From the NCBI RefSeq assembly GCF_016598615.1, contig NZ_CP066831.1, forward strand, positions 5,704,001-5,768,000: DNA of 64,000 bases, in the 5' to 3' direction. This DNA is from Streptomyces liliifuscus (lineage in GTDB: Bacteria; Actinomycetota; Actinomycetes; Streptomycetales; Streptomycetaceae). The position numbers and the translations under genes were made by a program. Below are positions 16,648 to 26,244 of the stretch, piece after piece. How positions within the stretch are numbered: the stretch's first letter is position 1; every line of letters starts with the position of its first letter. The notes under the pieces were generated by a model that was not told the DNA's origin, searched no databases, and saw only the letters and a program-made list of their open reading frames with translations.

Positions 16648-19600
16648 GTGGAGTTACGTGCGAGACCCTTACGTTCCGTCGTGGCGGCAGGGGCGGTTTC
16701 GACCGTCCTTCTGCTGGCCGGTGTCCCTGGCGGGACGGCCCAGGCCGCGCCCGCGGGTGACCCGGCCGACGGGCGTTCCGGGACGATGGCCGAGAGGGCG
16801 AGCGGCGTCGGCAAGGTCCAGAAGGTGAGGACGGTGACGCTGGTCACCGGCGACCGGGTCAGGCTGGACGGCGCCGGCCAGGTCACCGGGGTGGAGCGGG
16901 CCAAGGGCCGGGAGCGGGTTCCCTTCTCGGTCCGGGTGGTCGACGGACACACCCAAGTGGTGCCGGGCGACGCGCAGTTGCTGCTCGCGCAGGGCAAGCT
17001 GGACGCCCGGCTGTTCGACGTGACGCAGTTGCTGGCGGACGGCTACGACGACGCCGGCCGGTCCGACCTGCCGCTGATCGTCACGTTCCGGGGGAAGAAG
17101 GCGCCCTCGATGACCCCGTTCAGCGGGGCCGGGGCGAAGATCGGCCGGGCGCTTCCGGTCGTCAACGGCAAGTCGATGCGTGCCGTGAAGAAGCGCGGCG
17201 CCGAGTTCTGGGACGCCGTGACCGCCACCGGCGGCAAGGGTGACGGAACGACGGAGTTCACCGAATCGACCGCCGTCGAGAAGCTGTGGCTGGACGGCAG
17301 GCGCAAGGCGAGCCTCGACAGGAGCGTCCCGCAGATCGGCGCGCCGACCGCCTGGGCAGCCGGTTACGACGGCACCGGCACCGAGGTCGCCGTCCTGGAC
17401 ACTGGGATCGACACCACCCACGCCGACCTGGCGGGCCGGGTGATCGAGGAGCAGGACTTCTCCGGCTCCTCCGGCACCGGCGACAAGTTCGGCCACGGCA
17501 CGCACGTGGCGTCCATCACGGCCGGTACGGGTGCCAGGTCCGGCGGCAAGTACAAGGGCGTCGCCCCGGGTGCGAAGCTGCTGAACGGCAAGGTCCTGGA
17601 CGACACCGGCTTCGGCTCGGACTCCGGGATCATCGCGGGCATGGAGTGGGCGGTGGCGCAGGGCGCCGATGTCGTCAACCTCAGCCTCGGCGGCACGGAC
17701 ATGCCCGGCGTCGACCCGCTGGAGGAGACGGTCAACCGGCTCTCCGCCGAGAGCGACGCGCTCTTCGTCGTCGCCGCGGGCAACGACGGGGAGTTCGGCG
17801 AGCGGACGGTCGGCTCGCCCGGCAGCGCCGAGGCCGCGCTGACCGTGGGCGCGGTCGACAAGGCCGACGGGCTCGCCGGCTTCTCCAGCCGTGGCCCGCT
17901 GGTCGGCGACGGCGGGGTCAAGCCCGATCTGACCGCACCCGGCGCCGCCATCACGGCGGCCGCTGCCACCGGCAGCTTCCTGGAGGAGCAGTACCCCTCC
18001 GACGTGCCCGGGTATCTCACCATCGACGGCACCTCCATGGCGACCCCGCACGTCGCGGGCGCCGCCGCCATCCTGGCCCAGCAGCACCCGGACTGGACCG
18101 GCGAGCGCCTCAAGGCGGTCCTCACCGGCTCCGCGAAGCCGGGTGCGTACAGCTCCTTCCAGCAGGGCACCGGCCGTACCGACGTGGTCCGGGCGCTGGA
18201 GCAGAGCGTCGTCAGTGAGCAGCAGTCGATCGGCTTCGGCACCCAGCAGTGGCCGCACGGCGACGACACCCCGGTGACCAAGCAGGTGACGTACCGCAAC
18301 CTCGGTACGGAGCCGGTCACCCTGGATCTGTCCGCCGACGCCTACTCGGTGGACGGCAAGCCCGCCGCCGAGGGCATGTTCGCCGTGTCGCCCGGGCGGC
18401 TCACGGTTCCGGCGGGCGGCGAGGCGAGCGCCTCCGTCACCGCCGACACCCGCGCCGGCGGCGCCGACGGCTCCTTCGGCGGCTCGGTGGCCGCCGTCTC
18501 GGCCGACGGCAAGGTCCAGGTGCGTACCGCCGTCGGGGTGGAGCGCGAGGTCGAGTCGTACGACCTGACGGTCAGGCACCTCGATGAGAACGGCGAGCCG
18601 GTCGGCGACGCCGCCACCCAACTCAGCGCCATCCACAGCGACTTCTACGCCGAGCTTGCCGACGAGCAGGACGGCGAGCTCACCGTGCGGGTGCCCAAGG
18701 GCGTCTACACCCTGAGCGGCGTGATCCATCCCTCGTACGACGCCGCCACGCACGCCGTGCTGGTGCAGCCGATGCTGAACGTGGACAAGGACACCACCGT
18801 CGCCGTCGACGCCCGGCAGGCGCGGCCGGTGGACATCACCGTGCCCGACGCGGCGGCGAAGAACACCGAGGCCACGGTCGTCTACACCTACGACCGCGGT
18901 GGTGAACTGAGCCCGGGCAACCTCCAGTTCCTGGTGCCCACCTTCCAGGGCACGCGGTTCGGGCAGCTCGGACCCGACGAGTCCGCGGGCGACATGTCCG
19001 CCGTGTTCGTCGGCGACTGGACCCGCACGGACGACGCGGGCCGGCCGGTCACCTACCACCTGGCCTGGAACCGGGCCGGCCGGCTGGACGGCTTCACCGC
19101 CGACGTCCGGCAGGACCAGCTCGCCAAGGTCGACACCCAGGTGGGCGTGCCCGTCGAGGGCAGAGGCGTCCAGTTCGAGGCGTCCGCGCACACAGCCGAC
19201 GGCGACCTGGTCCTCAGCTACAACGACCTGCGCGCCGACCTGCCGCTGAGCACCACGGAGTACGTCCTCGACAACGACGTCAAGTGGTCCTTCCGCTCAT
19301 GGCAGATGTTCGGCGAGGGCCGCGACAGGGTCTCGGAGAGCTTCCTGATGCGGATGCCGAGGACCTGGCGGGCCGGACGGAGCTACACCGAGCGGTTCAA
19401 CGTCGGCGTCTTCGGCCCGACCATGCCCGCCGCGGGCGACCTCGGACCGGAGCGGGGACTCCCCGGAGTCGTGCGGTACGGGAACGTCATCAGGGCCTTC
19501 ACACCGCTGTTCGGCGACGGCTCCGGCCACTGGGGCCTCAGCGACTACACCTCGGTGACGAGCTCGCTCCAGGCGGACGGCAGGGAGATACCCGACGACT

Positions 19601-20079
19601 ACGGCTACTCGCCGATCGACCTCACCGAGTACACCGTCCCCGCCAAGGACAGCGTGTACAAGCTGACGGTGGACGCCTCACGTGATCCCGCGGTGTTCCC
19701 GGTCAGCACCCGTGTCCGGACGGAGTGGACCTTCCGTTCCGCGACCACTCCCGAGGACGGCACGACCGCGCTTCCGCTGTCGGTGGTCAACTTCTCGCCC
19801 GAACTGAGCCTGTCCAGCACGGCGAAGGCGGGCAAGCGGTTCGAGGTCCCCTTCACCGTCGGGGGTGCGGCCGGCGGCAAGCGTCCCGCCGAGCTCGCCT
19901 TCGAGGTCTCGTACGACGGGGGCACCACCTGGCAGCCCGCCAAGGCCGTCGGCGGCACGCACCTCTCCCTGAAGCACCCGGCGAAGGCGGGTTCGGTCTC
20001 CCTCCGGGCCAAGCTGACGGACCGGGCCGGCAACACCCTGGTCCAGACGATCGAGCGCGCCTACAACACCACCCTGTGA
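16648..20079 (+). CDS. Secreted subtilisin-like serine protease (S8)
   Basis: About 1143 residues. A signal peptide (VVAAGAVSTVLLLAGVPGGTAQA) and a pro-region of roughly 200 residues precede the S8 catalytic domain. The triad is Asp in VAVLDTGID (about 251), His in HGTHVASITAG (about 283) and Ser in DGTSMATPHVAGA (about 463), numbered from the GTG at 16648. A long C-terminal part of roughly 650 residues consists of beta-sandwich-like modules without a recognised binding domain. GTG 16648 has AGGAG 5 bases upstream; an ATG at 16624 has no ribosome site but cannot be excluded. It acts extracellularly, probably in protein scavenging. Confidence 0.92.
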   Translation: MELRARPLRSVVAAGAVSTVLLLAGVPGGTAQAAPAGDPADGRSGTMAERASGVGKVQKVRTVTLVTGDRVRLDGAGQVTGVERAKGRERVPFSVRVVDGHTQVVPGDAQLLLAQGKLDARLFDVTQLLADGYDDAGRSDLPLIVTFRGKKAPSMTPFSGAGAKIGRALPVVNGKSMRAVKKRGAEFWDAVTATGGKGDGTTEFTESTAVEKLWLDGRRKASLDRSVPQIGAPTAWAAGYDGTGTEVAVLDTGIDTTHADLAGRVIEEQDFSGSSGTGDKFGHGTHVASITAGTGARSGGKYKGVAPGAKLLNGKVLDDTGFGSDSGIIAGMEWAVAQGADVVNLSLGGTDMPGVDPLEETVNRLSAESDALFVVAAGNDGEFGERTVGSPGSAEAALTVGAVDKADGLAGFSSRGPLVGDGGVKPDLTAPGAAITAAAATGSFLEEQYPSDVPGYLTIDGTSMATPHVAGAAAILAQQHPDWTGERLKAVLTGSAKPGAYSSFQQGTGRTDVVRALEQSVVSEQQSIGFGTQQWPHGDDTPVTKQVTYRNLGTEPVTLDLSADAYSVDGKPAAEGMFAVSPGRLTVPAGGEASASVTADTRAGGADGSFGGSVAAVSADGKVQVRTAVGVEREVESYDLTVRHLDENGEPVGDAATQLSAIHSDFYAELADEQDGELTVRVPKGVYTLSGVIHPSYDAATHAVLVQPMLNVDKDTTVAVDARQARPVDITVPDAAAKNTEATVVYTYDRGGELSPGNLQFLVPTFQGTRFGQLGPDESAGDMSAVFVGDWTRTDDAGRPVTYHLAWNRAGRLDGFTADVRQDQLAKVDTQVGVPVEGRGVQFEASAHTADGDLVLSYNDLRADLPLSTTEYVLDNDVKWSFRSWQMFGEGRDRVSESFLMRMPRTWRAGRSYTERFNVGVFGPTMPAAGDLGPERGLPGVVRYGNVIRAFTPLFGDGSGHWGLSDYTSVTSSLQADGREIPDDYGYSPIDLTEYTVPAKDSVYKLTVDASRDPAVFPVSTRVRTEWTFRSATTPEDGTTALPLSVVNFSPELSLSSTAKAGKRFEVPFTVGGAAGGKRPAELAFEVSYDGGTTWQPAKAVGGTHLSLKHPAKAGSVSLRAKLTDRAGNTLVQTIERAYNTTL

Positions 20080-20107
20080 CCCCGTAACCCTCTGTTTCAC
20101 GCACCCG

Positions 20108-20147
20108 GCCTCGCCCGGGGTGGTGTCACCACCGCCCCGGGCGAGGC
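20108..20147 (+). terminator. Strong hairpin after the subtilisin gene
   Basis: Outer arms GCCTCGCCCGGGG / CCCCGGGCGAGGC pair perfectly and the centre TGGTG-T-CACCA adds a second stem, about 29 bases after the stop codon. Confidence 0.78.
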
Positions 20148-20303
20148 TGTTCATGAGGTGTACGTCGACTGGCGTAAATAAGATGAAATGTGAAAATACA
20201 GGGCAGGCCCAGAGGTGTGGGGTCTCGGGCACGGAGGCGGAGCGTGCCCACGTGCCGGGAGTCACGCGAGGTGGAGAGCGCAACGAGAGCGAGATGAGTG
20301 GTC

Positions 20304-22790
20304 ATGGAGCGGCGTGCCGTCGACGACCAGGAATCGAGTCCGGGCCGCGACGGCGCGGGCGGTGCACTCACGGCACGCGCCACCGTCGACGAACACGGGG
20401 TGGTGACCGGATGGAACGCCGGCGCCGAACGGCTGCTCGGGTACTCGCCGGCGCAGATTCTGGGCCGGCCGGCGGCCTCGCTGCTCGCCGAGGTGCCCGC
20501 GGCGGGCGGCCTCCCGCCCTTCTCGGAGCTGCCGAGATGGCACGGCAAGCTGGTCCTGCGACACCTTGACGGGCACCACGTGGAGGCCAGGGTCCTCGCC
20601 CACCACAGGACGCCGGACGGGGCGCAGGCAGGAGTGCGGGAGGGGGTGCCGGACGCCTCGGCGCGCGGCTGGCTCCTCGTCTCCGCCGTCGACGGGGCCG
20701 CACACGCCCGGGCCGACGACGACGCGCTCGTGCGGCGGGGCTTCCTCGACTCCCCGTGCTGCTCGACCTCGGTCTACGACACGGACCTGCGTTTTCGCCG
20801 GTCCACGCAGTCGGGGCGGGGCGTGCTGGGCATGAGCGACGACGACCTGCGCGGGCTGAGGCTGACGGACGTGCTCGACGATCCGGTGGCGGAGAAGGTC
20901 GAGCGGGCGATGCGGCGGGTCCTGGAGACCGGCGAGACGCAGTATCTGGAGAACCACGCGCTCGCCCCGGGCGAGGGCCGCGAACACGCGTGGTCGGTCC
21001 ACCTCTACCGGCTGGCCGACCCGGACGGCCGCGTCCTGGGCGTGGCGTCCACCGGGCACGACATGACGGAGCAGTACTGGGCCAGAAAGCGTCTCCAGCT
21101 GATCGCGGAGGCCGGCACCCGGATCGGCAGCACGCTCGACGTGACACGGACCGCGCAGGAGCTGGCGGGCGTGGCCGTGCCGGACCTCGCCGACTTCGTC
21201 AGCGTCGACCTCCTGGCGTCCCTCGACGACCAGCCCGAACAGCCCCCGGGACCGCTGGGGGCGGGCGACTCCCTCGCGCTGCGGCGCATCGCCCACGAGT
21301 CCGTGCATCCGGGCGTCCCGGAGGCGGTCGTCGCCCTGGGCGAGGTGGACACGTACCCCGAGGGCTCCCCGCCGGCGGAGAGTCTGCGGACGGGACGTGC
21401 CGTGCTGCACCAGGTGGACGAGGCGGCGATCGTCGACTGGGTGGCCGATGACCCGCTCAGGTCCGCCCGGATCCGCGAGTTCGGCTTCCACTCGGCGATA
21501 ACCGTGCCCCTGTCGGCGCGCGGCACCACCCTGGGCGTCGTCGCCTTCGCCCGGCACCGGAACCCCGACCCGTTCAAACAGGACGACCTGGTCCTGGCCG
21601 AGGAACTGGCGGCCCGGGCGGCGGTCTGCATCGACAACGCGCTGCGCTACACCCGCGAACGGAGCACGGCCGTCACCCTGCAGCGCAGTCTGCTGCCGCA
21701 GGGCCTGCCCGAGCAGGCCGCGGTGGAGGTCGCCTCCCGCTACCTCCCGGCCGGTGCCCGGGCCGGTGTGGGCGGGGACTGGTTCGACGTGATCCCGCTG
21801 TCCGGCACCAGGGTGGCGCTGGTCGTGGGCGACGTCGTGGGCCACGGCATCCACGCCTCGGCGACCATGGGCAGACTGCGTACCGCCGTACGCACGCTCG
21901 CGGACATCGATCTGCCTCCCGACGAACTGCTCACCCACCTCGACGACCTGGTCGGCCGCCTGGCCACCGAGGCGGAGGGCGTGGAGCCGTCCGCCGCCGT
22001 GGGGGAGAGCCCAGGCGTCGGAGCGACCTGTCTGTACGCCGTGTACGACCCCGTCTCCCGCCGGTGCACCCTCGCCAGGGCCGGGCATCCCCCGCCGGCC
22101 GTGGTGAGCCCGGACGGCACGGTGGAGCTGCTCGACCTGCCCGCGGGGCCTCCGCTGGGCCTGGGCGGCCTGCCCTTCGAGTCCCTCGACACCGAACTGC
22201 CGGAGGGAAGCCTGCTCGCCCTCTACACCGACGGCCTGATCGAGTCCCGCGACACCGACCTCGACGAGGGCACCGCACGGCTGCGCCGCGCCCTCGCGGC
22301 TCCCGCGGCCTCCCTCGACGCGCTGTGCGACTCCGTCCTGGCGGACGTGCTCCCCCGGCGGCCCACCGACGACGTGGCCCTGCTCGTCGCCCGCACCCGG
22401 GCGCTCGACGCCGACCGGGTCGCGGCCTGGGACGTGACCCCGGAACCGTCCGCCGTCTCCGAGGTCCGCAAGAACGCCCTGCGCCGACTGGCGGACTGGG
22501 GTCTGTCCGACGCCGCCTTCGTCACCGAACTGGTCGTCAGCGAACTGGTCACCAACGCCATCCGGCACGCCACACCCCCCATCCAGCTGCGCCTCATCCA
22601 CGACCGGACCCTCATCTGCGAGGTCTCGGACGCCAGCAGCACGGCACCCCACATGCGCCGCGCCCGTACGTACGACGAGGGCGGCCGCGGTCTCCTCCTG
22701 GTCGCCCAGCTGACCCGGCGCTGGGGCACCCGCCCCACCTCCACGGGCAAGACGATCTGGGCGGAACAGAGCGTGGAGCCGGATCCGTGA
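20304..22790 (+). CDS. PAS/GAF-SpoIIE phosphatase with C-terminal HATPase domain
   Basis: About 828 residues, a regulatory phosphatase of the partner-switching type. Order: PAS (about 20-100; VTGWNAGAERLLGYSP), second PAS (about 145-260), GAF (about 270-430), SpoIIE/PP2C phosphatase (about 455-690; GGDWFDVIPL, GDVVGHGIHA, LALYTDGLIESR) and a HATPase_c anti-sigma kinase-like domain at the end (LVVSELVTNAIRHA, DEGGRGLLLV). Such proteins dephosphorylate anti-anti-sigma factors and may phosphorylate them through the HATPase. No sigma or anti-sigma gene is adjacent. ATG 20304 is used; GTG 20298 is also possible. Confidence 0.9.
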   Translation: MERRAVDDQESSPGRDGAGGALTARATVDEHGVVTGWNAGAERLLGYSPAQILGRPAASLLAEVPAAGGLPPFSELPRWHGKLVLRHLDGHHVEARVLAHHRTPDGAQAGVREGVPDASARGWLLVSAVDGAAHARADDDALVRRGFLDSPCCSTSVYDTDLRFRRSTQSGRGVLGMSDDDLRGLRLTDVLDDPVAEKVERAMRRVLETGETQYLENHALAPGEGREHAWSVHLYRLADPDGRVLGVASTGHDMTEQYWARKRLQLIAEAGTRIGSTLDVTRTAQELAGVAVPDLADFVSVDLLASLDDQPEQPPGPLGAGDSLALRRIAHESVHPGVPEAVVALGEVDTYPEGSPPAESLRTGRAVLHQVDEAAIVDWVADDPLRSARIREFGFHSAITVPLSARGTTLGVVAFARHRNPDPFKQDDLVLAEELAARAAVCIDNALRYTRERSTAVTLQRSLLPQGLPEQAAVEVASRYLPAGARAGVGGDWFDVIPLSGTRVALVVGDVVGHGIHASATMGRLRTAVRTLADIDLPPDELLTHLDDLVGRLATEAEGVEPSAAVGESPGVGATCLYAVYDPVSRRCTLARAGHPPPAVVSPDGTVELLDLPAGPPLGLGGLPFESLDTELPEGSLLALYTDGLIESRDTDLDEGTARLRRALAAPAASLDALCDSVLADVLPRRPTDDVALLVARTRALDADRVAAWDVTPEPSAVSEVRKNALRRLADWGLSDAAFVTELVVSELVTNAIRHATPPIQLRLIHDRTLICEVSDASSTAPHMRRARTYDEGGRGLLLVAQLTRRWGTRPTSTGKTIWAEQSVEPDP

Positions 22791-22860
22791 CCCACGAGGC
22801 CCGACATCCACACCCGTAGGCCTGGACCAATACGGCCCCATCCCCCATGATGACGCTGGC

Positions 22861-24861
22861 ATGACAAAGGCAGTCATGGCAAAGACAGTGTCGTCCTCGG
22901 GATTCGGGATGGTGACCGTGCGCGGATCCTTCGTCGGGGCGGCTCTGACCGCCGTACTCCTGCTGGCACCCCTGACGCCCGTTCCGGCGGCCGCGGCGCC
23001 ACGGGATTCCGCGCCCGGGAGCGCGGCCGACTCCGAGGCCGCGACGACCGCCACGGCCGTCAAGGCCGCCGCGGACTGGTCGGCGCCGCTCAGCACGCGG
23101 GGCCGCTGGATCGTCGACGCGGACGGCGACCGCTTCAAGCTGAGGTCCGGCAACTGGCACGGCGCCAGCGGCACTTGGAACGGTTCGGGAAGCGTGGACG
23201 AGGACGCCAACCACCACGCGGGGGAGAACTCCGGCCGGACACCGCTCGGCCTGGACCGGGCCCCCATGGCCGAGATCATCGCCGGTTTCCAGGAGATCGG
23301 GATCAACAGCGTCCGGCTGCCGTTCTCCAACGAGATGGTCCACGACGGCGTGCCCGTCAAGGACGACGCGGTCGCCGCGAACCCGTCCCTGCGCGGCCTG
23401 ACCCCGCTCCAGGTCTACGACGCGGTGGTACGCGAACTCACCGCCGCGGGCCTCGCCGTGATCCTCAACAACCACACCAACACGACCCGTTGGTGCTGCG
23501 GAGTCGACGGCAACGAACGCTGGAACGCGAGCCGGTCGGCCGCGGACTGGGAGAGCGACTGGCTCTTCATGGCCCGCCGCTACAAGGACAACAAGCGTGT
23601 CGTCGGCGCCGATCTCTACAACGAGGTCCGCCGCAACATCTGGGACGACCCCAACTGGGGCCTCGGCGACGACCACGACTGGTTCGCCGCCTCCCAGCGC
23701 GTGGGCGACCGCATCCTGACGGAGGCCAACCAGGACCTCCTCATCATCGTCGAGGGCATCAACTGGACCGGCATCCCCATCGACGGCTTCGCACACGAAC
23801 GCCCCACCCTGGAGCCCGTACGCCGTCTCTCGCACACCCTCGTCGACTCCGGCAAGCTCGTGTACTCCGCCCACTTCTACGACTACACCGGCCCGAACCA
23901 CAGCGGCGCCACGGGGACGGGCGAGACGACCGACCCCCGCTACCGCGACTTCAGCCCCGCCGAACTGATCGCCGTACTGAACCGCCAGGCGTTCTTCGTC
24001 ACCGAGGAACAGGACCAGCACTTCACGGCCCCCGTCTGGATCAGCGAGTTCGGCGTCGGCGGCCGTGAGGAGACGGGCGCCAAGCCGCGTGCCTGGTTCG
24101 AGAACTTCGTCGACCAACTGATCCGCACCGACGCCGACTTCGCGTACTGGCCGCTCGTCGGGTGGCACGAGAACCGCCGGGGCAACGGCTGGGCCCTGCT
24201 GCACTGGGACTCGGCGGGCCACCGCATGGGCGTGAACGACGGCGACGACTGGCGGGCCGCGGCCTGGAACCGACTCGTCCGGGCTTCCGGCCGTACGGGC
24301 CAGGTCGCCCCCGTGACGGAGTGGTCGATGCTCAGCCCCGACCACGGCGACTTCGTCGCCTCCCGCCGGATGCGCGCGCTCCCCGACTGGGACTCAGGCG
24401 CCCGCAAGGCGGTCTGCCCCGACGGACAGCGCCTCCTCGGCCTCGGCCACACGGGCAACCGGGGCCTGTGCTCCGACGTGACCGCCGGCGCGCTGTGGGC
24501 CCCGGCGGGCGGACACGAGGTGGTCAGGGACGAACGGCACGTCACCCCGGACTGGGCCTCCGGATACACCAAACTCCAGTGCCCCGCCGGCCAGTTCCTC
24601 ACCGGCTACAGCGTCCGAGGCTCCGCCGTCTCGGCCGCCCTGTGTGCGGCGGCCCCCGCGGGGAGGCTCGGCACGGCCGGCCGTACGGTCTGGTTCGACC
24701 GGGGCGACAACAGGGGTTCGGCCCCCAAGGGCGGCGACTTCGCGAGCGGCCACTACAAGGGCCAGTGCGCGACCGACGAGTACGCGGCCGGGATCGCGTA
24801 CACCGGCCGCGTCGGCTCGGCCCGGACCCCGGACGCGCTGTACTGCCGGAAACTCGCCTGA
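22861..24861 (+). CDS. Secreted glycoside hydrolase family 5 enzyme
   Basis: 666 residues. A Sec signal (VGAALTAVLLLAPLTPVPAAAAA) leads into a GH5 barrel: NWHGASGTWNGSGS, SVRLPFSNEMV, HTNTTRW, acid/base Glu255 in DLYNEV and nucleophile Glu396 in WISEFGVG. A C-terminal part from about 490 has two Cys-containing repeats (KAVCPDGQRLLGLGHTG / KLQCPAGQFLTGYSVRG / KGQCATDEYAAGIAYTG) that may form a carbohydrate-binding or lectin-like domain. Related GH5 proteins include cellulases, mannanases and endoglycoceramidases; the substrate is not evident. It is 11 bases from the convergent transporter gene. Confidence 0.88.
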   Translation: MTKAVMAKTVSSSGFGMVTVRGSFVGAALTAVLLLAPLTPVPAAAAPRDSAPGSAADSEAATTATAVKAAADWSAPLSTRGRWIVDADGDRFKLRSGNWHGASGTWNGSGSVDEDANHHAGENSGRTPLGLDRAPMAEIIAGFQEIGINSVRLPFSNEMVHDGVPVKDDAVAANPSLRGLTPLQVYDAVVRELTAAGLAVILNNHTNTTRWCCGVDGNERWNASRSAADWESDWLFMARRYKDNKRVVGADLYNEVRRNIWDDPNWGLGDDHDWFAASQRVGDRILTEANQDLLIIVEGINWTGIPIDGFAHERPTLEPVRRLSHTLVDSGKLVYSAHFYDYTGPNHSGATGTGETTDPRYRDFSPAELIAVLNRQAFFVTEEQDQHFTAPVWISEFGVGGREETGAKPRAWFENFVDQLIRTDADFAYWPLVGWHENRRGNGWALLHWDSAGHRMGVNDGDDWRAAAWNRLVRASGRTGQVAPVTEWSMLSPDHGDFVASRRMRALPDWDSGARKAVCPDGQRLLGLGHTGNRGLCSDVTAGALWAPAGGHEVVRDERHVTPDWASGYTKLQCPAGQFLTGYSVRGSAVSAALCAAAPAGRLGTAGRTVWFDRGDNRGSAPKGGDFASGHYKGQCATDEYAAGIAYTGRVGSARTPDALYCRKLA

Positions 24862-24872
24862 GCCGCCGGGGC

Positions 24873-26243
24873 TCAGGCCGGGACGCCCGCACGTTGCCGC
24901 TCCGCCTCCGCGAGGCGTGCCGAGCGGGTCAGCGGGCCGAAGACGGCCAGTACGATCGCGCCCACCAGCCAGGTGCCGGCGATGAAGTAGAAGACGCTCT
25001 GGTAGCCGTGGCCGTTGTAGAGCGCCGCGACGATCAGCGGACCGGCGGCGTTCGACAGCCGGCCGAAGCCGTAGGAGACGCTCGTCCCCAGCGAGCGGCC
25101 CCGGGTGTCGAAGAGCTCGGGTGAGTAGGCGTACGCGAGGGCCGTGTAGCCGCGCTCGAAGAGGTTCACCAGGAAGCCGAACACGATGATGAGGACCGGG
25201 TTGAACGTGAGCCCGTACAGCAGACCGCAGGCCGCGATCACCGTGCCGAAGGCGACCAGGCACCACTTGCGCTCGAACCGGTCGGTGACCAGCGACGCCA
25301 GATAGCAGCCGAGCGGTGCGCCGACCGTGGTCAGGGCCACGTAGAAGACGGACTTCTCGACGCTGAAGCCCTCCTTGGCCAGCAGGGTGGGCGCCCAGCT
25401 GGAGTAGCCGAAGAAGCCGATGGTCTGTGTCATCCACAACACCGTGAGCAGCAGCGTCGGGTACAGGTACTTCTTCTGCAGGAGCAGGCGGAGTGGCGCC
25501 TTCGTCGACGGCGTTTCGTCGACCGGGGGCGCGGGCTCGGGAAGAGGGCCCTTCTCCGCGACGACGCTCGCCTCGATCTCCCTCAGGACAGCGTCCGCCT
25601 CGGCGTGCTCGCCCCTGCTCTCCAGCCAGCGGGGTGACTCCTTGAGGTGCCGGGTGAACAGGACGAGCAGGATGCCCAGGGAGCCCCAGATGTAGACCAG
25701 CCGCCACGACCAGTCGGTGAGCGGCACGACCGCGCTGGCGATGAGGTTGGTGACGGGCGTGCCGCAGATGCCGATGACGATCGCGTACGCCTGGTACTTG
25801 CCGCGGATCGCCGACGGATACATCTCGTTGATGTAGACGACTCCCACGACGGTCATCGCAGACAGGCCGGCCGAGGTCAGGACACGGAACACACCGAGGG
25901 ACACGAGGTCCCAGGAGAACGCCGCCGCGAACGAGAAGACGCCGAAGAACATCGTCGTCCACAGCAGGGCCCGCTTGCGGCCCCACCGGTCGGAGATGGA
26001 CCCGGCGACGATCGCCCCGATGAACATGCCGACGAACGAGAGGGAGGTGACATAGGCGACCTGGTCGACCGTCAGGCCCCACAGCTTGATCAGTTTCGGC
26101 GCGGTGGTGGCGAAGCTGTTGATGTCCGCGAACTCGAAGAAGTAGGCGAAGGCGATGGCGAGGAGGGTGACCTTGTGGAACCGGGAGACCGGAAGGCGGT
26201 CCAGCCGGTTCAGTGCGTTGGAGTGCGCGTTGGAGTGCTGCAT
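24873..26243 (-). CDS. MFS transporter, aromatic-acid:H+ symporter type
   Basis: 456 residues with twelve predicted helices. Loop 2-3 motif GSISDRWGRKRALLW and the segment NEMYPSAIRGKYQAY after helix 4 are typical of the PcaK/sugar-porter branch. The start lies one base after the stop of the LigI-like gene, so the two are transcribed and probably translated together. With LigI- and LigJ-type enzymes in front, it most likely imports protocatechuate, gallate, PDC or a related carboxylate. Substrate is inference. Confidence 0.87.
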   Translation of the reverse strand: MQHSNAHSNALNRLDRLPVSRFHKVTLLAIAFAYFFEFADINSFATTAPKLIKLWGLTVDQVAYVTSLSFVGMFIGAIVAGSISDRWGRKRALLWTTMFFGVFSFAAAFSWDLVSLGVFRVLTSAGLSAMTVVGVVYINEMYPSAIRGKYQAYAIVIGICGTPVTNLIASAVVPLTDWSWRLVYIWGSLGILLVLFTRHLKESPRWLESRGEHAEADAVLREIEASVVAEKGPLPEPAPPVDETPSTKAPLRLLLQKKYLYPTLLLTVLWMTQTIGFFGYSSWAPTLLAKEGFSVEKSVFYVALTTVGAPLGCYLASLVTDRFERKWCLVAFGTVIAACGLLYGLTFNPVLIIVFGFLVNLFERGYTALAYAYSPELFDTRGRSLGTSVSYGFGRLSNAAGPLIVAALYNGHGYQSVFYFIAGTWLVGAIVLAVFGPLTRSARLAEAERQRAGVPA

Positions 26244-26244
26244 G